Assembly: GCA_029460375.1 (NCBI GenBank)
Contig: JARPAQ010000108.1
Span: 1 to 6,241, forward strand
DNA length: 6,241 nucleotides
Source: Nitrososphaerota archaeon
GTDB lineage: Archaea > Thermoproteota > Nitrososphaeria > Nitrososphaerales > JACPRH01
Direction: 5' to 3'
Below, in pieces: positions 1-5,474 of the stretch (its first letter is position 1; every line of letters starts with the position of its first letter). Position numbers and translations under genes: made by a program. The notes under the pieces were generated by a model that saw nothing but the letters and a program-made list of their open reading frames with translations, was not told the origin of the DNA and ran no database searches.

Positions 1-1098
1 ACGTTGGCGCCTATGCTCGATCCAGTCGGCGAGCAGAAGACCAAACCTACTCAGCATAGCGTACAGGAGCTGAGGCGCATTGGTATACAGCCGGATATAC
101 TGGTGGTCAGGAGCCGCAGCCGTATAACCAAGGAGCCGAAGGAGAAGATCTCTCTCTTTGCTAATGTACCGTTAAAGAACGTTATCTCCAACCCTGATGC
201 GAAGTCGATATACGTGGTTCCGCAGATTTTGCAGTCCGAAGGGGTGGTAGAGCCCATTTGTAAGCATCTGCATCTGGGAGATAGAAAAATCGTGTGGGAT
301 TCTTGGCCCACGATAGCCAGTTCATTCACTGAAACTTCTGGCGAGTTGAATATAGCTATGGTGGGGAAGTATGTGGCTCTAGCGGATAGCTATGTGAGTG
401 TGAACGAGGCGCTTGCACACGCGGCTGCTGAGATGGGTTTCGGTGTCCGTGTTGACTGGGTTGATGCTGAGCGGTTTGAAGCTGTCCCGGATTTGAAGTT
501 GCTTTCACAGTATGATGCAGTGATTATTCCAGGCGGGTTCGGGAAACGAGGTAGTGAGGGTAAGGTTGTTGCGGCCAACTTTGCACGTGTGAACGGTATC
601 CCGTATCTGGGGTTATGCTTCGGTTTTCAACTTGCAATCGTGTCATTTGCACGTTACGCCTGTGACCTTTCGGGTGCAAACTCCGCCGAGCTCGAGCCTG
701 ATACGCCTCACCCTGTAATAGATCTTCTTCCTGAGCAGAAGGATGTGGAGGATATGGGTGCCACTATGAGGCTGGGTGGGCTTGATGTGGATCTTGTTGA
801 AGGCACCTTGGCCTACAGTCTATATAGCCAATCGCCGATAAGGGAGCGGCACCGTCACAGATACGAGTTTAACCAGAAGTATAGAGAAATATTCGAGGAG
901 AAAGGCATGGTCTTCTCAGGCAGCAGCGACAACGGTAAAAGGATAGAGGTGCTTGAAATACCTTCGCACCCATTCTACTTAGCCGTCCAGTACCACCCTG
1001 AATTCATAAGTCGCCCCGGTGCCCCTGAACCAGTCTTCAGAAGCTTCATATCAGCAGCTATAGACAAGCGTAAAGCCAAAGTTCCAGTGTCGGCCTAA
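1..1098 (+). CDS. pyrG: CTP synthase (glutamine-hydrolysing), 5'-truncated by the window edge
   Basis: CTP synthase makes CTP from UTP using ATP and ammonia released from glutamine, in the cytoplasm, as the last step of pyrimidine nucleotide synthesis. The frame is open from base 1, and the 365 residues present correspond to roughly residue 174 onward of a protein of about 540. The piece starts at the conserved VGEQKTKPTQHSVQELRRIG segment near the end of the synthase domain, so the ATP-binding P-loop lies outside the window. The class I glutamine amidotransferase domain is complete. It begins at IAMVGKYVALADSYVS and carries the nucleophile Cys in GLCFGFQ (codon 616-618), the RLGG and ERHRHRYE family signatures, and the catalytic His and Glu in QYHPEF (codons 994-996 and 1000-1002). 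All catalytic residues of this half are intact. The TAA stop at 1096-1098 overlaps the stop of the convergent gene. Identification is very secure; only the N-terminus is unseen. Confidence 0.97.
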   Translation, partial: TLAPMLDPVGEQKTKPTQHSVQELRRIGIQPDILVVRSRSRITKEPKEKISLFANVPLKNVISNPDAKSIYVVPQILQSEGVVEPICKHLHLGDRKIVWDSWPTIASSFTETSGELNIAMVGKYVALADSYVSVNEALAHAAAEMGFGVRVDWVDAERFEAVPDLKLLSQYDAVIIPGGFGKRGSEGKVVAANFARVNGIPYLGLCFGFQLAIVSFARYACDLSGANSAELEPDTPHPVIDLLPEQKDVEDMGATMRLGGLDVDLVEGTLAYSLYSQSPIRERHRHRYEFNQKYREIFEEKGMVFSGSSDNGKRIEVLEIPSHPFYLAVQYHPEFISRPGAPEPVFRSFISAAIDKRKAKVPVSA

Positions 1099-2087
1099 AG
1101 TTTCATCAACCGCCAAAGCTCATCCACGATCATGGGTTCAGCATCTTCTATCGAGCCGTCAGGCTGAACTATCTGTTTCTCCGTACCACCAAACCTACCT
1201 ATTACGGTGCCATTGATATCGTGCTTCTTCAACTCCTGTAGCACGGTGTTCACTCCGTCAGGTTGTACTGCGGCCAAGAGGCACCCTGATCCCACTAGTC
1301 TCGACGGGTCCACCTTGAGTGTGGAGCATATTGCAGAGGTTTCTTCCGCTACCGCTATATCTTGGATATTTAGTCTGAAGCCTAGGCCGGAGGCTAGAGC
1401 CATTTCGTACACTCCGCCTAGGACGCCTCCTTCGGTTGGGTCGTGCATCGCGTGTACCTTCCCTGTGGCGAAGAGTGCTGCGGCGTCTTCCACCACGCTT
1501 ATCCGTTTAATGAGGTTCAAAGCGTTCTGAAGGGTTTTTTGGTCTATGTCTGTGAGCCTATCTTTGAAGGTTCGGGCGAGTATGGATGTTCCTTCTATCC
1601 CTGCTGTCTTGGTCATAAGTATAATGTCTCCTTCCTCGGTGTCTCCTGCTGTTATGTATCTGTCCGTTATGCCGAAGGCGGTTGTTACCACCACCACACG
1701 CTCCAGCTTAGGGGTAACCTCTGTATGTCCCCCTACGACCATCATCTGAAGACTCTTAGCGGCTTGGTCTATCTGTTCAGCGACTTCTCTTACCAGCGAT
1801 TCGTCTGAGCCCTCAGGTAGAAGCACCACTGACTCTAGAAACCTCGGTCTTGCTCCGCTCGTCGCCACATCGTTCGCACTTACATTCACAGCATACCACC
1901 CTATGTCCTCCTCGACTCCTGTGACCGGGTCTGATGAAACTATCAGGTATTTGCCGTCAAGACTCACTACTGCGAAGTCTAGCCCTACGCTCGGCCCTAC
2001 TAGCACATCGGGCGACCAGAATCCTTGAAAACCTAAGACCTGCTTCTGAAGTATATCCAACGGAACCTTACCTAAGGGGAGCTTCAA
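1095..2087 (-). CDS. HypE-like AIR synthase family protein, lacking the HypE C-terminal cysteine
   Basis: This 330-residue protein belongs to the PurM/ThiL/SelD/HypE superfamily of ATP-dependent enzymes and is closest to the archaeal HypE-like group. Visible marks are the LPLGKVP N-terminus, VLVGPSVGLDFAVV with Asp37 at the metal/nucleotide position, SSDPVTG followed by GWYAVNVSANDVATSGARP (residues 63-81), VVGGHTEVTP (117-126), MHDPTEGGVLGG and a late GSGCLLAAV. True HypE ends in a short tail whose last residue is a cysteine that carries the carbamoyl/cyano group. This one ends in DELWRLMKL, so a hydrogenase-maturation role is doubtful and the substrate is unknown. The start is a TTG (2085-2087). 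It is supported by the family's LPxGK N-terminus, an in-frame TGA four codons upstream, and an AAGGTGGAG ribosome binding site. It lies 37 nt behind the membrane-protein gene on the same strand, probably in one operon. Family assignment is firm; function is not. Confidence 0.87.
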   Translation of the reverse strand: MKLPLGKVPLDILQKQVLGFQGFWSPDVLVGPSVGLDFAVVSLDGKYLIVSSDPVTGVEEDIGWYAVNVSANDVATSGARPRFLESVVLLPEGSDESLVREVAEQIDQAAKSLQMMVVGGHTEVTPKLERVVVVTTAFGITDRYITAGDTEEGDIILMTKTAGIEGTSILARTFKDRLTDIDQKTLQNALNLIKRISVVEDAAALFATGKVHAMHDPTEGGVLGGVYEMALASGLGFRLNIQDIAVAEETSAICSTLKVDPSRLVGSGCLLAAVQPDGVNTVLQELKKHDINGTVIGRFGGTEKQIVQPDGSIEDAEPMIVDELWRLMKL

Positions 2088-2099
2088 ACCTGAAATTCA

Positions 2100-2108
2100 C
2101 TCCACCTT
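2100..2108 (-). promoter_or_regulatory. Ribosome binding site for the HypE-like gene (TTG start)
   Basis: On the minus strand this reads AAGGTGGAG, rich in complementarity to the CACCTCC end of archaeal 16S rRNA. The GGAG part ends 12 nt before the TTG at 2087, which is slightly long but workable. It lies in the 37-nt gap after the transporter gene. No ATG or GTG is available in frame near it, so it supports initiation at the TTG. Confidence 0.55.
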
Positions 2109-2124
2109 AACAGTTGATGCGCTT

Positions 2125-2886
2125 CTATTTAGCCTCAACAGACTCGGCTTGAAGCATTCGGGCCCGCGGCATAATTCTGCGTATGCTTCTGGAGAGCGGG
2201 ATGGCGACAAGTAGGCCGATCGTGACCTGACCTACGTTCACCAAGATTTCCGCCAGAGCTACCACCGGACCAAAAATGAGCGACTCGTAAATATAATACC
2301 CTAAAATCATCTCTCCGCCACCTAAGATGATGGCCAAGACTACCCAGCCAACCTGAGGATCGAGATATAGCCCTACAGCAGCAACTAAGATGAATGAAGC
2401 TATTGCCAGAGCTACCCAAAAGAAGTCTGGGATAATGAACGCCAAAGTTATGGTATTAGGCGTTACTCCGAGAGTGAACTCGAGGCTTCCAGTGAAGTTT
2501 GATGTTCCTCCCCACCAGATTGTAAATGCGAGGATGGCACCTGCCGCAAGCGATAGAGATATCAGACCCATCTTTGAAGATGGTCTCAACCTATATCTGG
2601 CGAGGTAACCTACTATGAAGCCTTCAAGCCCCTTTATCACAAGAGTAGCTGGTGCAAACACTCCGTAGCCAAGAGCCACATCAGCCAACATAGAGCCCAC
2701 TCCACCTGCAAAACCACCTACAATAGGCCCCATTAGTAAAGCTGTAGTATACACCATCGTCTCACCGACGTTAAAGTAGCCTCCGGTGGCCGCCACAAAA
2801 ATACTGACAGCCATAGTTGCTGCGGCGACAAACGCTGTGAAGACACCCATCGCCGCGAGATCTTTGCTGCCAATCTTTAGCGCCAT
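2125..2886 (-). CDS. ECF-type transporter S-component-like membrane protein
   Basis: This is a hydrophobic protein of 253 residues resembling the substrate-binding (S) subunit of energy-coupling factor vitamin importers, which works in the cytoplasmic membrane with an EcfA/EcfA'/EcfT module. The core signature is clear at residues 37-97: YFNVGET, then ALLMGPIVGGFAGGVGSMLADVALGYG in short runs, then APATLVIKGLEGFIVGYL. An alanine-rich first membrane helix (about 11-33) fits the helix that contacts EcfT. About seven membrane segments are visible (roughly 11-33, 43-65, 78-97, 107-125, 146-175, 180-199, 206-232). Usual S components have about 170-200 residues and six segments, so the aromatic stretch around 121-180 looks like an insertion. 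The substrate cannot be read from the sequence; relatives carry thiamine precursors, B6, riboflavin and others. I chose the ATG at 2884-2886 because it has a ribosome binding site. The frame stays open to 2976, which would overlap the divergent gene. No energy-coupling genes are in the window. Confidence 0.8.
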   Translation of the reverse strand: MALKIGSKDLAAMGVFTAFVAAATMAVSIFVAATGGYFNVGETMVYTTALLMGPIVGGFAGGVGSMLADVALGYGVFAPATLVIKGLEGFIVGYLARYRLRPSSKMGLISLSLAAGAILAFTIWWGGTSNFTGSLEFTLGVTPNTITLAFIIPDFFWVALAIASFILVAAVGLYLDPQVGWVVLAIILGGGEMILGYYIYESLIFGPVVALAEILVNVGQVTIGLLVAIPLSRSIRRIMPRARMLQAESVEAK

Positions 2887-2897
2887 ATCGTGGTGTG

Positions 2898-2907
2898 CAC
2901 CTTCTCC
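2898..2907 (-). promoter_or_regulatory. Ribosome binding site fixing the start of the S-component gene
   Basis: The minus strand reads GGAGAAGGTG, and its AGGTG ends 11 nt before the ATG at 2886. This favours that ATG over the in-frame ATGs at 2925 and 2976, which have no comparable site and would extend into the promoter or coding region of the divergent gene. Confidence 0.55.
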
Positions 2908-2924
2908 GCGCTCGGTCAGTGTCA

Positions 2925-2932
2925 TATATAAG
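2925..2932 (+). promoter_or_regulatory. TATA-like box for the threonine-synthase/PadR fusion gene
   Basis: The plus strand reads TATATAAG, centred about 28 bp before the ATG at 2957. Archaeal TATA boxes sit about 25-27 bp upstream of transcription starts, so the transcript would begin at or within a few bases of the ATG (leaderless or nearly so). A GGGAG directly before the ATG is too close to act as a good ribosome binding site, which agrees with leaderless initiation. Inferred from position and sequence only. Confidence 0.5.
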
Positions 2933-2938
2933 CAAGAG

Positions 2939-2950
2939 CCTATATATAGG
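2939..2950. promoter_or_regulatory. Palindromic TATA element in the divergent intergenic region
   Basis: CCTATATATAGG is a perfect 12-bp palindrome. Read on the minus strand it could be the TATA box of the S-component gene: a transcription start about 25 bp downstream, near 2918, would leave a leader of about 32 nt that contains the GGAGAAGGTG ribosome binding site. Because it is symmetric and sits 7-18 bp before the fusion-gene ATG, it could equally be an operator for a dimeric regulator. The two roles cannot be separated from sequence. Confidence 0.45.
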
Positions 2951-2956
2951 GAGATT

Positions 2957-4468
2957 ATGGGAAACTCCAGAATCACGGCGCCGTCCGCACTCCTATATGC
3001 AAGATGCAGCAGATGTGGCGAAGAGTACAGCCCGGACGTGGCTGAATCCCTATGCGAGAAGTGTAAAGGCGTTCTATTGATGCATTATGATTACCGGCAG
3101 ATTGCTGAAGAGGTTAGTAAAGAGAGTCTTGAGCGCCGGATTCCGAGCGTCTGGAAATACTCTGAGCTGCTACCGATCACAGAAAAGCCCAGCATAGTTT
3201 CGTTGGGTGAAGGGGGAACACATGTTCATGAGTGCCGACGGCTTATGGAGCAGCTCCGCGTAAAGAGGATATTGGTGAAGGATGAAACTACCAATCCTAC
3301 AGCATCATTTGTCGACCGAGGAAGTACAGTCGTAGTCTCTAAGGCTATTGAATCGGGGTCTAGTTCAGTCTGCTGCGGAGCGACTGGGAACTTAGGTGCA
3401 TCACTTTCTGCGTATGCTGCCAAGGCTGGTCTTGAATCTATGATCTTTCTGCCCAAGATGCTGGATCTTGGTAAGCTGTACCAGATGATAGTGTGTGGTG
3501 CGAAGGTTGAGTTGACCAGCGATTATGTAGCCGCCACGGTTAGAGCGGAGAGGTTCAGCCGGCATAGTTTCCTAGTGACACCATATAACCCGTACTTTAT
3601 GGAGGGTGAAAAGACGACTGGTTACGAGATAGTTGAGCAGATGGGCTGGCGGCTGCCTGATAGGATAATCGTTCCTATGGGGAACGGGGGCCATATCTCT
3701 ATGATATGGAAGGCGCTCACTGAATTCTCAGAACTAGGGTTCATAGACAAGGTGAACACAAGATTAACAGGTATTCAAGCGGCAGGTGCAGCCCCCATAG
3801 TGGATGCGTATTCACGTGGAGACAGTGTTGTTGTTGATGCGGGGAAAGTGGAAACTCTTGCGCTTGATATTGGCATAGAGTCACCTTCAGCTGGAGACCT
3901 TGCGTTGAATGCTATCAGGTCGTCAGGAGGCACCTGCGCAACCGTGACTGATCGGGAGATACTTGAAGCGGCTAGGCTATTGGCGAAGAGTGAAGGGATA
4001 TTTGCCGAACCCGCTGCTGCGTCGACGATAGCTGGGTTGAAGAAGATGATGGAGGCGGGTAGTATCGATAGAGACGAGGAGGTTCTGTGTGTCATAACTG
4101 GGGCGGGGTTGAAGGATCCAGTTACTGCTAGACGGTTTGTGAAGAAGGTAAGAGCGGTTGAAACGGTAATACGGAGGGTTGAAGATAGACGCCTCACTAC
4201 ACGTCTAGGGCCTACGAAACTCAGGATACTTGAAATTGTGAGCACACAGGAAGCCTATGGTTATCAGATAAAGAAGGAGTTGGAAGAGCAGTTTCAGATT
4301 TCGGTAAAGGTACCTGTAGTGTATCAGCATCTCAAAGAACTAGAAACCCTGAACCTCGTGAGGCGATCAAGCGTACGTGAAGTCGGCGGGAAACCTGAAC
4401 GCCACTACTACACTCTGACCGAAAAGGGAAGAGCAACAGCAAAGTCTCTCGGTACATACAGAGGCTGA
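2957..4468 (+). CDS. Threonine-synthase-like (PLP fold-type II) protein fused to a PadR winged helix, catalytic lysine replaced
   Basis: This 503-residue protein has three parts. Residues 1-40 form a zinc ribbon (Cys17, Cys20, Cys33, Cys36), as in many archaeal threonine synthases. Residues about 60-400 form a fold-type II PLP domain with KDETTNPTASF (about 108-118), GATGN (141-145, substrate loop), GNGGH (242-246, the cofactor phosphate loop, usually GNGGN) and TGAGLKDP near its end. Residues about 418-495 are a PadR-type winged helix: LGPTKLRILEIV, YGYQIKKELEE, VYQHLKELETLNLVRR and HYYTLTEKG. The family motif SFKDRG reads SFVDRG here. Residue 119 is Val (codon GTC, 3311-3313) where the PLP-anchoring lysine should be, so normal threonine synthase chemistry is not expected. 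I infer a ligand-responsive transcription factor, perhaps acting on the divergent transporter operon and itself. The ATG at 2957 is preferred because it precedes the zinc ribbon and follows a TATA box. The fold assignment is firm; the regulatory role is inference. Confidence 0.85.
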   Translation: MGNSRITAPSALLYARCSRCGEEYSPDVAESLCEKCKGVLLMHYDYRQIAEEVSKESLERRIPSVWKYSELLPITEKPSIVSLGEGGTHVHECRRLMEQLRVKRILVKDETTNPTASFVDRGSTVVVSKAIESGSSSVCCGATGNLGASLSAYAAKAGLESMIFLPKMLDLGKLYQMIVCGAKVELTSDYVAATVRAERFSRHSFLVTPYNPYFMEGEKTTGYEIVEQMGWRLPDRIIVPMGNGGHISMIWKALTEFSELGFIDKVNTRLTGIQAAGAAPIVDAYSRGDSVVVDAGKVETLALDIGIESPSAGDLALNAIRSSGGTCATVTDREILEAARLLAKSEGIFAEPAAASTIAGLKKMMEAGSIDRDEEVLCVITGAGLKDPVTARRFVKKVRAVETVIRRVEDRRLTTRLGPTKLRILEIVSTQEAYGYQIKKELEEQFQISVKVPVVYQHLKELETLNLVRRSSVREVGGKPERHYYTLTEKGRATAKSLGTYRG

Positions 4469-4539
4469 AGACTTCAAGCATCACCCCGGTCATCAAAATA
4501 GGTGATTAGGTAGATGTAAGCAACTATAGTGAGAACATA
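4469..4539. other. Short gap between convergent genes
   Basis: These 71 bp separate the stops of the fusion gene and the reductase. They contain one 6-bp inverted repeat (ATCACC at 4480-4485, GGTGAT at 4501-4506, 15-nt spacer) and no T-rich run of the kind typical of archaeal termination. I cannot call a terminator for either gene. Confidence 0.4.
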
Positions 4540-5322
4540 TCAGAGAGAGTGAGACAGAAAATCCATCCGCCCACCGTCAACAGTAATAACCTGCCCCGTC
4601 ATAAAGCTAGAATCATCAGAAGCCAGAAAAAGTGCGGCATTAGCCACATCTTGAGGCTCACCCACGCGGCGCAACATACTCGCCTTCTCGCAGTACTTGA
4701 TGATTCCCTCAGCTACATCTGGACTCACACCCTTAAGAATCAGGTCCGTCTTAATCAGGCCCGGAGCGATAGCGTTCACATTAATTCCATAAGAGCCGAG
4801 TTCCAAGGCAAAGCGCTTCGTCAGAACTGCGACTGCAGCTTTGGTTGCTGCGTAAGGGGTAGTTGCTGCAGCTGCCGTTCCTAAGCCCGCTATGGAGGAT
4901 AGGTTGATGATCTTTCCGTATTTATTACGAATCATGTGTGGTGCGACGGCTCTTGTGCAGTAAAGTACTCCTTTTACATTTATGCTCCACATCATCTCGA
5001 CATCCTCGTCAGCAAAGGATAAGACATCAGAATGTAACAGGATACCCGCATTATTCACCAGTATGTCGACTTTTCCAAATTGATCGAGTACTATGCTGAC
5101 CATGTGCTCTACAGACTTTCGGTCAGCCATATCTGCCTGTAACGCTGATGCAGTGCCACCGTTGGTTTGAATCTGTTCCACAACTTTTTCAGCTTGACGC
5201 TTTTGCTTCACATAGTTCACTATAACATCGGCGCCTTCTTTTGCGAAAGTGAGTGCTATTGCCTGTCCAATACCTCGAGACCCCCCTGTAACAATTGCCA
5301 CTCGACCTTCAAGTTTACCCAT
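4540..5322 (-). CDS. Short-chain dehydrogenase/reductase, FabG-like
   Basis: A cytoplasmic NAD(P)(H)-dependent oxidoreductase of the classical SDR family, 260 residues, the usual length. It shows the dinucleotide-binding TGGSRGIG (residues 12-19), NNAG (90-93), Asn114 in SINVKG, Ser143 in NLSSIAG, the catalytic YAATK (Tyr157, Lys161), NAIAPGLIKTD (183-193) and the C-terminal MTGQVITVDGG. The catalytic tetrad is complete, so it should be active. The Ser-Arg in the glycine-rich loop suggests NADPH, but weakly. It resembles 3-oxoacyl-ACP reductase FabG, a label given to many SDRs. Most archaea lack a bacterial-type fatty acid synthase, so the true substrate is open. I chose the ATG at 5320-5322 because an AGGTG lies 8 nt upstream; a GTG three codons earlier would fall inside that ribosome binding site. 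The gene is alone in its transcription unit: convergent with the fusion gene and divergent from Rio2. Confidence 0.93.
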   Translation of the reverse strand: MGKLEGRVAIVTGGSRGIGQAIALTFAKEGADVIVNYVKQKRQAEKVVEQIQTNGGTASALQADMADRKSVEHMVSIVLDQFGKVDILVNNAGILLHSDVLSFADEDVEMMWSINVKGVLYCTRAVAPHMIRNKYGKIINLSSIAGLGTAAAATTPYAATKAAVAVLTKRFALELGSYGINVNAIAPGLIKTDLILKGVSPDVAEGIIKYCEKASMLRRVGEPQDVANAALFLASDDSSFMTGQVITVDGGRMDFLSHSL

Positions 5323-5474
5323 GATAACCACACCTATTCACTTAGAACCCTTAAACCTATCCTGAAGCTTAAGACAACCCGTCTTCCATCCACAGACTTG
5401 TCGGTCCTTCAGAACTTCTGATGCAATAACTTTTTCGGATACCCTTTCAGAGAGCTGTAAACGGGCGTGTAAAC
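5323..5474. other. Divergent intergenic region between the reductase and Rio2 genes
   Basis: These 152 bp hold the start signals of both flanking genes. On the reductase side the ribosome binding site is clear. A TTTAAG on the minus strand near 5351-5356 is the best TATA candidate, but it would place the transcript start at about 5328, downstream of the ribosome binding site, so it is doubtful. On the Rio2 side there is no convincing TATA box about 26 bp before the ATG and only a weak GGGCGTG at 5463-5469. No other structure was found. Confidence 0.4.
5331..5335 (-). promoter_or_regulatory. Ribosome binding site deciding the reductase start
   Basis: The minus strand reads AGGTG exactly 8 nt before the ATG at 5322, ideal spacing against the CACCT of archaeal 16S rRNA. 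It rules out the in-frame GTG at 5329-5331, which overlaps the site itself. Confidence 0.65.

Noticed and set aside
1207..1808. Open frames on the plus strand inside the HypE-like gene
   Set aside because: They lie wholly antisense to a gene with clear family motifs, have low-complexity compositions and show no recognisable domain or start signal.
1095..2087. Naming this gene hypE
   Set aside because: The essential C-terminal cysteine tail of HypE is missing and no other hydrogenase-maturation gene is in the window.
2786..2956. In-frame upstream extension of the fusion gene (57 further residues)
   Set aside because: It runs antisense through the divergent S-component gene, gives no family-like sequence, and crosses both TATA-like elements. 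The ATG at 2957 directly precedes the zinc ribbon.
2887..2976. Longer N-terminus for the S-component gene (starts at 2925 or 2976)
   Set aside because: The 30 extra residues include the translated ribosome binding site and TATA region, and the 2976 start overlaps the divergent coding sequence. The ATG at 2886 has the better start signal.
3775..4245. Minus-strand open frame of 156 codons inside the fusion gene
   Set aside because: It is antisense to well-supported PLP-fold coding sequence. The Ser/Ala/Thr-rich translation is typical of a shadow frame.
2957..4468. Annotating the fusion simply as threonine synthase (thrC)
   Set aside because: The PLP-anchoring lysine is absent and a DNA-binding domain is attached, so the enzyme name would mislead even though the fold is right.
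4480..4506. ATCACC/GGTGAT inverted repeat as a terminator hairpin
   Set aside because: The stem is only 6 bp with a 15-nt loop and no T-run follows on either strand, so chance is a sufficient explanation.
4549..5421. Plus-strand frames (4549-4884, 5167-5421) over the reductase gene
   Set aside because: They are antisense to a complete SDR with all motifs and have no recognisable product. The second also spans the divergent intergenic region without a plausible promoter.
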